Assembly: GCA_030537295.1 (NCBI GenBank)
Contig: JAUNNU010000015.1
Location: forward strand, 1-35,575
DNA: 35,575 nt
Direction: 5' to 3'
Source of the DNA: Bacteroidia bacterium
GTDB taxonomy: Bacteria > Bacteroidota > Bacteroidia > Bacteroidales > F082
A program made the position numbers and the translations under genes. Positions within the stretch are counted from its first letter, which is position 1. The number at the start of each line of letters is the position of its first letter. Under the pieces are notes generated by a model. That model was not told where the DNA came from, searched no databases, and saw only the letters and a program-made list of their open reading frames with translations. This document shows positions 15,506-23,664 of this stretch, one piece after another.

Positions 15506-17956
15506 ATGAACAGGTTCTTCACGGAAAACAAGAAATCTCTCGGCATCGTACTTTGCATCGTTGCCTTTGCGTTGATTACGTTGATTTATTTTTCTCCGAT
15601 AATCCAAGGAAAACGTATCAAACAACACGACATCGAAATGTATAAGGGGATGTCGAAGGAAATCGTTGATTTTAAGGCACAAACCGGAGAACAAAGTCTT
15701 TGGACAAATTCGATGTTCGGCGGAATGCCGGCTTGGAACATCAGCGTCCCGCAGAACAGCAACCTGATGACATATATCCACCGGTTGCTGAACGCAGGTT
15801 TCCCGCATCCTGTCGGAGCCGTGTTCATCAGCATGTTGGGATTTTTCATTCTGCTTCTCGTGATGGATTGCAAGATATGGGTGAGTTTCATCGGTGCGTT
15901 GGCGTATGGATTTACGTCATACATGTTTATAATAATAGGTGCCGGACATAACTCAAAGGCGATGGCGATGGCTTACATGGCTCCCGTAATCGCTGGTATC
16001 TTGTTGACTTACAAAGGAAAATATTTCTGGGGCGCAGTCCTCACCGCTATAGCGTTGGCACTCGAAGTACGTGCCGGACACCTTCAGATAACATATTATC
16101 TGTTGCTGACCGTGCTTTGCATCGTGATTGCGGAATTTGTTTCAGTAGTAAAAGAAAAGAAATATCTCGAATTTTTCAAGGCGAGCGGAATCTTGGCAGG
16201 TGTTGCGATTCTTGCCATAATGACTTGTACCACAACGCTTTACGCAAATTATGAATTTGGAAAGGAAACGATGCGCGGCAAACCGGTTTTGACGAAAAAC
16301 GTTGAAAATCAGACAAAAGGCCTCGACCGCGATTATATCACTCAATGGAGTTACGGAATAGGGGAGACGTGGAGTCTGATGATTCCTAATGTCAAAGGCG
16401 GTGCGTCGGGTTATATCGGAAACAGAAACACCGCTCTTGACGTCGCCGATTCCCGCTTCCGTTCAACGATAGCGCAACAGAATGCTTACTGGGGCGACCA
16501 ACCCGGCACAAGCGGTCCCGTCTATGTCGGAGCAATAGTCTGTTTCCTGTTCATACTAGGACTTTTCATCGTGAAAGGAAAATACAAATGGGCACTTCTT
16601 GCAGCAACACTTCTCTCAATATTGCTCAGCTGGGGCAAGAATTTCATGGGATTCACCGATTTCTTCCTCGATTTCGTACCCGGCTATAACAAATTCCGCG
16701 CAGTCTCAATGACGTTGGTGATCGCTGAAGTATGTATGCCGTTGCTGGCGTTCCTCGCCTTGGCGGAAATTTTCAAGAATCATGAAGTGTTGAAAAATAA
16801 TATGAAATATTTCTGGATCTCGTTGGGCTTGACCGGCGGTTTCTGTTTGGTGTTTTATATTATGCCGCAGACGTTCTTCAACTTCTTAAGTAAAGGTGAA
16901 TCAGTTCAGTTTCAACAACTTATGTCAGGAAAAGATGGTGCGATGTACCAGACTTTCGCCACCCAATTGGAAAATGTCCGAGTCGAGATATTCAAGAAAG
17001 ATGCAATGAGAAGCCTGCTTTTCATCATTGTCGCTGCCGCTGTTATCTTATTGAATATCAAGGGAAAAATGAAATCAAACGTCATGTTTGCGTCATTGGC
17101 GGTTTTGGTTGTGGCTGATATGTTCACAATTGACAGACGTTATCTGAACAATGACAATTTCATTGACAAGCGTAAATTTGATAAGCCATTCGTAATCAGT
17201 GATATAGATAAGGCAATTATGAACGACAACTCGCTTGATTATCGTGTGATCAATCTTGCGACGAGTACTTTCAACGATGCCGGAACTTCGTATTTCCATA
17301 AATCTGTCGGCGGATACCACGGTGCAAAACTGCGTCGTTATCAGGATATTATCGATCATTACCTTTCTGGTAAGACGGATGCGAATTATTTCAAAGTGCT
17401 TGACATGTTGAACACGAAATATATCATCTATCCTAAAGATGACAAAAATACTGTCTATCCGAATCGCGAGGCTTTCGGAAATGCATGGATTGTTTCTGAT
17501 ATTCAATGGGTTGCGACACCCAATGATGAAATAGATGCTATTGCAACGACGGATGTGAAAAATGTTGCGATTGTCAATGAGGAATTTAAAGATGTCATCG
17601 GCGATTTCACTGCGACTCCGGCTGAAGGAACGATAAAACTCGTTGATTATGAACCGAATCAGTTGACGTACAACTTCGATTCCTCAAAAGACGAACTCGT
17701 TGTCTTCTCCGAAATCTGGACCAAAAAAGGCTGGATTATGTGGATTGATGGAGTAGAAAGTCCGTTGTTCCGCTCTGATTACATCTTGCGCTCGGCAATC
17801 ATTCCGGCAGGTCAACATGAAATCGTAATGCGTTATGAACCAAGGATTTGGAAGGTCGGGAATGCAATTCAGTTGCTTACTTCGTTCATCCTTGTTGCAG
17901 GGTTGTTCATTGCTGTCTATATGACATACAAAAAGAAAAAGGAACAAAATTCGTGA
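15506..17956 (+). CDS. YfhO-family polytopic membrane protein
   Basis: This 816-residue protein has a YfhO-family plan: many membrane spans (about 13, first at residues 10-32) and a periplasmic C-terminal domain before a final span at about 787-808. Family-like features include the long loop after the first span (KRIKQHDIEMYKGMSKEIVDFKAQTGEQSLWTNSMFGGMPAW). Near the end, VFSEIWTKKGWIMWIDGV and IPAGQHEIVMRYEP follow the same plan. YfhO proteins are GT-C-like; in Gram-positives YfhO glycosylates lipoteichoic acid, but the substrate in Bacteroidota is not established. The two glycosyltransferase genes immediately downstream support a role in surface glycan assembly. The tail is basic (YKKKKEQNS), consistent with a cytoplasmic end. 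Confidence 0.88.
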   Translation: MNRFFTENKKSLGIVLCIVAFALITLIYFSPIIQGKRIKQHDIEMYKGMSKEIVDFKAQTGEQSLWTNSMFGGMPAWNISVPQNSNLMTYIHRLLNAGFPHPVGAVFISMLGFFILLLVMDCKIWVSFIGALAYGFTSYMFIIIGAGHNSKAMAMAYMAPVIAGILLTYKGKYFWGAVLTAIALALEVRAGHLQITYYLLLTVLCIVIAEFVSVVKEKKYLEFFKASGILAGVAILAIMTCTTTLYANYEFGKETMRGKPVLTKNVENQTKGLDRDYITQWSYGIGETWSLMIPNVKGGASGYIGNRNTALDVADSRFRSTIAQQNAYWGDQPGTSGPVYVGAIVCFLFILGLFIVKGKYKWALLAATLLSILLSWGKNFMGFTDFFLDFVPGYNKFRAVSMTLVIAEVCMPLLAFLALAEIFKNHEVLKNNMKYFWISLGLTGGFCLVFYIMPQTFFNFLSKGESVQFQQLMSGKDGAMYQTFATQLENVRVEIFKKDAMRSLLFIIVAAAVILLNIKGKMKSNVMFASLAVLVVADMFTIDRRYLNNDNFIDKRKFDKPFVISDIDKAIMNDNSLDYRVINLATSTFNDAGTSYFHKSVGGYHGAKLRRYQDIIDHYLSGKTDANYFKVLDMLNTKYIIYPKDDKNTVYPNREAFGNAWIVSDIQWVATPNDEIDAIATTDVKNVAIVNEEFKDVIGDFTATPAEGTIKLVDYEPNQLTYNFDSSKDELVVFSEIWTKKGWIMWIDGVESPLFRSDYILRSAIIPAGQHEIVMRYEPRIWKVGNAIQLLTSFILVAGLFIAVYMTYKKKKEQNS

Positions 17957-17967
17957 AATCCGTGGTG

Positions 17968-19272
17968 ATGAGACGTGTTTTGATAATCACATATTACTGG
18001 CCGCCATCTGGTGGTTCCGGCGTTCAGCGTTGGCTGAAAATGTCGAAGTATCTGCCCGAAAACGGTTGGCAACCAGTGATTTACACTGCCGAAGATGCCG
18101 AATATCCTGTTGAAGACCCGTCTTTGGAAAAGGATGTCGCACCTGAAGCGGAGATTGTCAGAAGACCGATAGTTGAACCTTATACCTTTTACAAAAAGCT
18201 TCTTGGAATTAAAAAAGAAGAAAAGGTAAAAGCAGGTTTCATCAACGAAGGAAAGCAGAAATCCACTTGGAAAGAGAACCTGAGCGTTTGGATCAGAGGC
18301 AATTTCTTTATTCCCGATGCCCGCTGCTGGTGGATAAAACCGTCGGTCAGGTTTTTGTCGAAATATCTTAAGGAAAATCCTGTTGACGCAATAATTTCAA
18401 CTGGTCCGCCGCATTCAATGCACTTGATTGCCAAAGCGTTACATAAAAAACTAAATATCCCTTGGGTCGCCGATTTCCGTGACCCGTGGACGGAGATATT
18501 CTATTTTGACTCGCTGAAATTGTCAAAATGCAGTCTGCGGAAACATAAAAGACTTGAAAAGCAGGTGCTTACCGAAGCTGACAAAGTTGTCGCCGTCGGG
18601 TGGCATGAAGCCGCTGACCTCGAAAACCTCGGTGCTAAAAACGTTCACGTTGTGACAAATGGCTTTGATAATGAGTGCGTTTGCTCTGAAAATAATTTTG
18701 AAAGAAACGAAAAGTTTACGATAACCTACACCGGCGTTCTTCTTCCGAATGAGTCGTTTGTGATATGGGATGCACTCAACGAACTTTGCGGGGAAAATTC
18801 AGAATTTGCCAACAATTTGAAAATCAAACTCATCGGCCATATCGACGGAAAAGTCAAGAGCTATATGGCAGAAAAAAATCTTGAATCAAAAGTTGAAAAT
18901 GTTGAATATATGCAACATACTCAAGTGCTTGAATATCAACGCAAATCGGATCTGCTTCTTTTGCTGATACCGATAGCGAAGAAAGCAGAGTGCATCTTGA
19001 CAGGCAAACTTTTTGAATATATTGCTTCCGGTCGCCCGATTTTGGCTGTTGCTCCTGAAAACGGCGATGTTGCAAGAGTTTTGAACGAAACTGCGTGCGG
19101 TTTCACAGTTGATTTCAACGACAAAGAAAAAATGAAATCAATTATTAAAGATTTGTTTATTAAATATCAAGAAAATCAATTGGTTACGAATAAAAATGAT
19201 GTTGTCGAAAAATTCTCAAGACGTAATCTGACCAAGGAATTTTCAAAAATACTTGATAATTTAACCAAATAA
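17968..19272 (+). CDS. GT-B glycosyltransferase (GT4-like)
   Basis: A 434-residue cytoplasmic or peripheral glycosyltransferase. The N-terminal Rossmann half begins MRRVLIITYYWPPSGGSGVQ, with the glycine-rich PPxGGSG loop of GT4 donor-binding enzymes. It continues with IISTGPPHSMHLIAKAL and PWVADFRDPWTE. The C-terminal half contains ITYTGVLLPNESFVIWDAL and ILTGKLFEYIASGRPILAV, the nucleotide-sugar binding E-(x7)-E-like region. I chose ATG 17968, eleven bases after the YfhO stop. The frame stays open upstream to 17848, but only inside YfhO and without glycosyltransferase-like sequence. Donor and acceptor are unknown. The next glycosyltransferase gene follows after seven bases. Confidence 0.87.
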   Translation: MRRVLIITYYWPPSGGSGVQRWLKMSKYLPENGWQPVIYTAEDAEYPVEDPSLEKDVAPEAEIVRRPIVEPYTFYKKLLGIKKEEKVKAGFINEGKQKSTWKENLSVWIRGNFFIPDARCWWIKPSVRFLSKYLKENPVDAIISTGPPHSMHLIAKALHKKLNIPWVADFRDPWTEIFYFDSLKLSKCSLRKHKRLEKQVLTEADKVVAVGWHEAADLENLGAKNVHVVTNGFDNECVCSENNFERNEKFTITYTGVLLPNESFVIWDALNELCGENSEFANNLKIKLIGHIDGKVKSYMAEKNLESKVENVEYMQHTQVLEYQRKSDLLLLLIPIAKKAECILTGKLFEYIASGRPILAVAPENGDVARVLNETACGFTVDFNDKEKMKSIIKDLFIKYQENQLVTNKNDVVEKFSRRNLTKEFSKILDNLTK

Positions 19273-19279
19273 TCAAAAA

Positions 19280-20440
19280 ATGAGTGACAATTGTTTCAAT
19301 AGAAAAATCAAGGTGTGCCATCTTATCAGCAAACATAAAATGGATGACATGCGCGTTTTTCATAAGGAATGTAAGTCGTTGGTTGACAATGGATTCGATG
19401 TCACTTTGGTTGGTTTTGGTGATAAGTTTGAGACAAAAATCATAGACGGAGTTAATTGCATAACGCAGTTTTGTCCGATTAAAAATAACATTGAATTGCT
19501 TCGGAAACGTAACAAAATGAGTTACCTGACAGCTCTTCAAGTTGACGCTGACATCTATCATCTGCATGAGCCGGAACTTCTTTCAATCGGATTGAAATTG
19601 AAAAGGAAAGGTAAAATCGTGGTTTTCGACAGTCACGAATTTTATGGATGGCAGTTGCACGATAACATACACAAAATCAAGGTTATAAAGGTTCCGGCTT
19701 TGTTTATGAAACTCATCGGGAATCTTTATATGAAATATGAGAAATTTGTTTGCAAACGTATTGACGGGGTTATTCAGGTCTGCACCTTGAATGGCAAAGA
19801 CTATTTTGAAAAACGCTGTCGTAAATCATTGTTTGTCAGGAATTTACCAAATATTGCTGATTATACCCGAAAAGCAGAAGTCAAGTTTTCTGATAATCCG
19901 CTTGTCGCCATGATTGGCGGAATCACAAAAGAACGTGGCATTACACAATTGATGAAAGCTTCCTTCAATGCCGAGGCAATATTGCAGCTCGCTGGAAATT
20001 TCATGCCGAAATCATACGAGCAGGAATTAAAACAAATGCTTGAATATCAATGTGTTGAATATAAAGGTTTCCTTGATAAAAAGGGGATGTTGAATGTTTT
20101 GGAAAACTCGTCAATCGGAGCTTCGACATTGCTTCATGTCGGGCAATATAACCAAATCGACACTTTCCCGACCAAGGTTTACGATTATATGTCGATGGAA
20201 CTTCCAGTGATTATTTCAAATACACCTTACGCATTGAAAATGAATGAGATATATCATTTCGGCATCTGCGTTGACCCATCAAATGTTAATGAAATAGCAG
20301 ACGCTATCATTTGGCTGAAGAACCATCCTGAAGAAGCAATTGCAATGGGCAAGAACGGTAGAAAGGCTGTCGTTGACGAGTTTAACTGGGAGAAGGAAAG
20401 CGAAAAGTTAGTGGCATTTTATTGGGAATTGTTAAATTAA
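19280..20440 (+). CDS. GT-B glycosyltransferase (GT4-like)
   Basis: A 386-residue glycosyltransferase related to GT4 enzymes. N-terminal half: KIKVCHLISKHKMDDMRVFHKE, DIYHLHEPELLSIG and VVFDSHEFYGWQL. C-terminal half: VAMIGGITKERGITQLMKA, then the PTKVYDYMSMELPVIIS segment that closes the nucleotide-sugar pocket. Its start lies seven bases after the previous glycosyltransferase stop, so the two are cotranscribed. Base composition drops in G+C here relative to the preceding envelope genes, a common feature of surface-glycan genes. The 3' end overlaps convergent hypB by nine bases, with only a weak AT hairpin (20442-20465) in the overlap region. Substrate unknown. Confidence 0.86.
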   Translation: MSDNCFNRKIKVCHLISKHKMDDMRVFHKECKSLVDNGFDVTLVGFGDKFETKIIDGVNCITQFCPIKNNIELLRKRNKMSYLTALQVDADIYHLHEPELLSIGLKLKRKGKIVVFDSHEFYGWQLHDNIHKIKVIKVPALFMKLIGNLYMKYEKFVCKRIDGVIQVCTLNGKDYFEKRCRKSLFVRNLPNIADYTRKAEVKFSDNPLVAMIGGITKERGITQLMKASFNAEAILQLAGNFMPKSYEQELKQMLEYQCVEYKGFLDKKGMLNVLENSSIGASTLLHVGQYNQIDTFPTKVYDYMSMELPVIISNTPYALKMNEIYHFGICVDPSNVNEIADAIIWLKNHPEEAIAMGKNGRKAVVDEFNWEKESEKLVAFYWELLN

Positions 20441-21109
20441 TAATTGTATTTTTTCATTTACAATTTCTTCTAAAAATTTGCAGAACTGCTCCATTCCGGC
20501 GCCGTTTTTGGCTGAAACTGGGAACAACTTCAAGTCGGCGTTCAATTTTTTGACGTTTATTTGTAATGCTTCGAAATCGAAATCGAACATACTCAAGCAA
20601 TCAATCTTCGTGATTATCAACGCTTTGCAAACGGTGAACATCAAAGGATATTTCAATGCTTTGTCATCGCCTTCCGGGACGCTTAAAAGCATCGATGGCA
20701 AATCTGCACCGAGGTCGAACTCCGCCGGACAAACTAAATTCCCGATGTTTTCGATGATTACGATGTCAAGTTCATCAAGCGGAAGGTTTTCCATAGCTTT
20801 CTTGATCATCGCTGCGTCGAGATGACAGTCGCCGCCGGTTCTGAGCTGGACGGTCGGGACTCCCAATGCCTGCATTTTCTGCGCGTCAACAGTCGATTCA
20901 ATGTCGCCTTCAATGACACCGATGCGGAATCTGTCCATCAAACGTCTGATAACTGAAAGAATGAAAGTCGTCTTTCCGGCTCCCGGCGATGACATAATAT
21001 TCCAGACGAAGAATTTCTTTTCCTTTGATAATGAACGTATTTCGTTGGCAACGTTGTCGTTGTCCTCCAAAATGCACTGCTTTAAATCAATATATTTTAA
21101 CTCTGACAT
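20432..21109 (-). CDS. hypB: Hydrogenase nickel-incorporation GTPase HypB
   Basis: HypB is the SIMIBI-class GTPase that works with HypA to deliver nickel to [NiFe]-hydrogenase. The 225-residue protein has the P-loop SPGAGKTT (41-48), GVIEGDIES (64-72), the metal-binding pair GGDCHLDA (Cys95, His96) and NLVCPAEFDLGA (Cys127), and KALIITKIDCLSMFDFD (162-178). The usual G4 motif NKxD reads TKID here. The N-terminal CxxCGC nickel site and His-rich stretch of some HypB proteins are absent, which is common. hypA lies 17 bases upstream on the same strand. UreG is a related alternative, but the pairing with HypA and the Cys-His pattern favour HypB. Confidence 0.92.
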   Translation of the reverse strand: MSELKYIDLKQCILEDNDNVANEIRSLSKEKKFFVWNIMSSPGAGKTTFILSVIRRLMDRFRIGVIEGDIESTVDAQKMQALGVPTVQLRTGGDCHLDAAMIKKAMENLPLDELDIVIIENIGNLVCPAEFDLGADLPSMLLSVPEGDDKALKYPLMFTVCKALIITKIDCLSMFDFDFEALQINVKKLNADLKLFPVSAKNGAGMEQFCKFLEEIVNEKIQLLI

Positions 21110-21126
21110 GATTTTATTTTTAATCT

Positions 21127-21477
21127 CTAATCAATCTCAATTCCGACAATTCGCATTTCTCTTCCTGTAACGACATTTCCTTGCTGGCATCCGCAATTCG
21201 GACATCTTGTATTCTCAACATCGCTCATGTCAACATCGTAAATCGTCTGACAATCACTGCATTGTACCGTGACCGGGATTTCTTCGATTTCAATTTTCGC
21301 ACCTTCTGCGATGCTGCCTTTTGCGATGTAATCCCAATATTTCTGCATTATTTCGGGAATGTAATCGCGCAAGACACCAATCTGCAACGCAACAAGGCTG
21401 ATGTGTTGTGCTTCAACACTTTCAGCCTTGGCGATGACAGTCTTGAAAATGCTTTTCGTTATTGGAAGTTCGTGCAT
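21127..21477 (-). CDS. hypA: Nickel metallochaperone HypA
   Basis: HypA carries nickel and contains a structural zinc site; with HypB it supplies nickel to [NiFe]-hydrogenase. The 116-residue protein begins MHEL, in which His2 is the nickel ligand of the family. It has two CxxC pairs, Cys73/Cys76 (CSDC) and Cys92/Cys95 (CPNC), forming the zinc site. Length matches the family (about 113-118). The start lies two bases after the stop of the upstream thioredoxin-like lipoprotein gene and hypB follows, so all three form one unit. Confidence 0.93.
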   Translation of the reverse strand: MHELPITKSIFKTVIAKAESVEAQHISLVALQIGVLRDYIPEIMQKYWDYIAKGSIAEGAKIEIEEIPVTVQCSDCQTIYDVDMSDVENTRCPNCGCQQGNVVTGREMRIVGIEID

Positions 21478-21479
21478 TC

Positions 21480-22598
21480 TTATTTGTTCAACGCATTCAC
21501 GACAGCGTTTTCAATTTCTTCTCCACGGATTCCACGGTTGATGATGATGCCGTCTTTCCCGACTAACATAATTTCCGGAATGCCGTTGAAACCGTAAATC
21601 TTTGATGCAATATTCGCTGTATCAATAACTTGCGGGTATGTGATGCCGAGTTGCTCAACCATAGCTGCGTGTTTGTCAATATTGTCCCAAACGTCAACGC
21701 CTACAACCACAAGTCCTTGTTTTGCATACTTTTCGTAAATTCTGATAAGGTTTTCCTTAATTTCTTCTCTGCATGGACTGCACCATGAAGCCCAGAAGTC
21801 AACGATGGCGAGCTTGCCGTCAATCACATCGCTTAACTTGCCTAATTCATTTGTGCTGAAGTTAATACATTCAAAATCAATGTATTGATTGCCAGCTGAT
21901 GTTGCTTCAGCAGCCTGAAGTCTTTCGATTTCCCTGTTAAGTCTTTCATCATCTTTCACAATAGAACCTTCTGCGTCGCGGACTGAAAGGAGCTGTTCTA
22001 CCGTAGGCACTGCTTCAAGAAGTTCTGAAACGGCGTATTTGCCAAGAATGTTGCTCTTGTTTTCATTGAAAAGTCTGTCGGCGGCTTCATTGGAGTTAAT
22101 GATGTATTTCTCATGGATTTCCTCAAAGCGATTTGATAGACTATCTTTAACATTTTCATTATCAATACTGTAGTACATTTTGATAATTTCGGCAGATTTT
22201 TTTTGGTACTCTGTCACGCCGCATTCATTGAAGTACTGTGTAAGACGGTCGTTGAGTGGAGTGCCAGTTACGGTGTTTTCCTCAATGTTAATATTGATGT
22301 TGCCGGGTTCAAGGATAAATTCCAGGCCGCCTTTCTCCAAGCCTGTACTTGCGTATGCCATTATTGGATTGCTGATAGTGTCGGTAAATGTGAATGTTCC
22401 GTTTTTAACTATTGCAGTATCAATAGGTTTTGCATTGCGCATTCTGTAATTGTTGAAGTCGTAGAGATAGATTTCGGTTCCGTCTTCAATGTCTTGAATT
22501 TGTCCTTTGACGACATATTTGTCTGTGTTTTTGTTTCCGCACGAGAATGCGACAATGGCCAAGGCCACGATTGTGATTAATTTTTTAATTGTATTCAT
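21480..22598 (-). CDS. TlpA/ResA-like thioredoxin-fold lipoprotein (DUF4369-type N-terminus)
   Basis: A 372-residue predicted lipoprotein with a signal peptide ending in a lipobox (AFSC, Cys20). Residues about 27-120 resemble the DUF4369 beta-domain common in Bacteroidota (YVVKGQIQDIEDGTEIYLYDF). They are followed by a helical linker. The C-terminal TlpA/AhpC-like thioredoxin fold has the redox motif WCSPC (272-276) and the cis-proline in GFNGIPEIM (about Pro341). It probably reduces or isomerises disulfides in periplasmic proteins. I chose ATG 22598; an open extension of nine codons upstream overlaps the promoter box. It leads the unit tlpA-like, hypA, hypB, with a two-base gap to hypA. Confidence 0.87.
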   Translation of the reverse strand: MNTIKKLITIVALAIVAFSCGNKNTDKYVVKGQIQDIEDGTEIYLYDFNNYRMRNAKPIDTAIVKNGTFTFTDTISNPIMAYASTGLEKGGLEFILEPGNININIEENTVTGTPLNDRLTQYFNECGVTEYQKKSAEIIKMYYSIDNENVKDSLSNRFEEIHEKYIINSNEAADRLFNENKSNILGKYAVSELLEAVPTVEQLLSVRDAEGSIVKDDERLNREIERLQAAEATSAGNQYIDFECINFSTNELGKLSDVIDGKLAIVDFWASWCSPCREEIKENLIRIYEKYAKQGLVVVGVDVWDNIDKHAAMVEQLGITYPQVIDTANIASKIYGFNGIPEIMLVGKDGIIINRGIRGEEIENAVVNALNK

Positions 22599-22614
22599 AT
22601 TTTCAAAAATTTCA

Positions 22615-22648
22615 CAAAAATACAAATTTTTTAATATGGTTATTCAAA
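22615..22648 (-). promoter_or_regulatory. Candidate promoter of the tlpA-like/hypA/hypB unit
   Basis: On the minus strand TTTG (22648-22645) is followed after 22 bases by TATTTTTG (22622-22615). The implied leader to ATG 22598 is about 10 bases. Confidence 0.5.
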
Positions 22649-22690
22649 AATTTTCATTAAAAATATTTTACCGAAAATCGCTCAATAATT

Positions 22691-22732
22691 AAAAAAAGCG
22701 TGAAACAAGTCTAAACTCGCTTCACGCTTTTT
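22691..22732 (-). terminator. Terminator of the ATP synthase operon
   Basis: A perfect 12-bp stem (AAAAAGCGTGAA at 22693-22704 with TTCACGCTTTTT at 22721-22732) encloses a 16-base loop. On the minus strand it ends in a run of seven T, 28 bases past the atpG stop. Confidence 0.85.
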
Positions 22733-22759
22733 AAACATTTAACTTTATGACTTTCAACT

Positions 22760-23656
22760 TTAAAGCGCATTTGCGCCGCCGACGATTTCGATGATTTCGT
22801 TGGTGATTGCGGTCTGACGCGCCTTGTTGTATGAAAGGTTGAGTTCTTTCAGCAGTTCGGCTGCGTTGTCCGTGGCCTTGGTCATGGAAACCATTCTCGC
22901 GCCGTGTTCGGATGTTATGCTGTCGAGCAACACCTTGAAAACCTGCAACTTAAGTGATTTTGGAACTAATGTTTCAAGAATCTCGCTCTTTGAAGGCTGG
23001 AAGATATATTCGACATCGCTTTGCATCTTCTTCTCGGCTGCGGTTTCCTCCTTGTTGACGATGGGAAGGAACTGTTCTTTCACGAGAATCTGACTTCCGG
23101 CGTTTTTGAACTGATTGTAGATGAATATGATACGGTCGTATTTCTCGTTCACGAAGTCATTCATCAGCTCTTCGGCGAAAGGCAGCGTGTTGTCGTAAGT
23201 AAGGTTGTCGAGAATCTCAAATCTCGGTTCCAAATGTGGGATTTTCTTGAATTTGAGTGTCTCATAAACCTTCTTGCTTATGCACAAGATGTCAATGTTG
23301 CCTTTGTCGAAATGTGTCTGATAGTTATCCTTGATGAAACTCATTGTTTCACGAATCACTGTCGCGTTGAAGACACCGCACAGTCCTTTGTTCGACGCCA
23401 CCGGTATGATGAGTATCTTCTCGTCTTCCGGATGCTCCTTGTGGATTTTTGTATAGACTCCTTCGTTAGATGTCTGCAACGATGACGAAAGGTCCTGCAT
23501 TATCTCGCTGAGTTTGGAGGCGTAAGGGCGGAGTGCCAAAATCGCATTCTGCGACTTGCGCAGTTTTGACGCCGACACCATCTTCATGGCGGACGTGATC
23601 TGCATCGTTGAATTTACAGAAGCGATTCGTATCCTGACTTCTTTGAGGTTCGCCAT
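22760..23656 (-). CDS. atpG: F1Fo ATP synthase subunit gamma
   Basis: The gamma subunit is the rotating central shaft of F1. The 298-residue protein has the conserved N-terminal helix (KEVRIRIASVNSTMQITSAMKMVSASKLRKSQ) and the C-terminal helix (SEHGARMVSMTKATDNAAELL... YNKARQTAITNEIIEIVGGANAL) that form the coiled-coil axle. It is last in the operon, eight bases after atpA, and is followed by a strong terminator. Confidence 0.96.
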   Translation of the reverse strand: MANLKEVRIRIASVNSTMQITSAMKMVSASKLRKSQNAILALRPYASKLSEIMQDLSSSLQTSNEGVYTKIHKEHPEDEKILIIPVASNKGLCGVFNATVIRETMSFIKDNYQTHFDKGNIDILCISKKVYETLKFKKIPHLEPRFEILDNLTYDNTLPFAEELMNDFVNEKYDRIIFIYNQFKNAGSQILVKEQFLPIVNKEETAAEKKMQSDVEYIFQPSKSEILETLVPKSLKLQVFKVLLDSITSEHGARMVSMTKATDNAAELLKELNLSYNKARQTAITNEIIEIVGGANAL

Positions 23657-23664
23657 AATTATCG

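Noticed and set aside
17848..17967. Upstream start of the first glycosyltransferase within yfhO
   Set aside because: The extension is an out-of-frame reading of the YfhO C-terminus; the glycosyltransferase motif begins directly at ATG 17968.
20442..20465. Terminator between the second glycosyltransferase and hypB
   Set aside because: The AATTGTA/TACAATT pairing is all A/T except one pair, with a ten-base loop, and most of it lies inside the hypB coding region.
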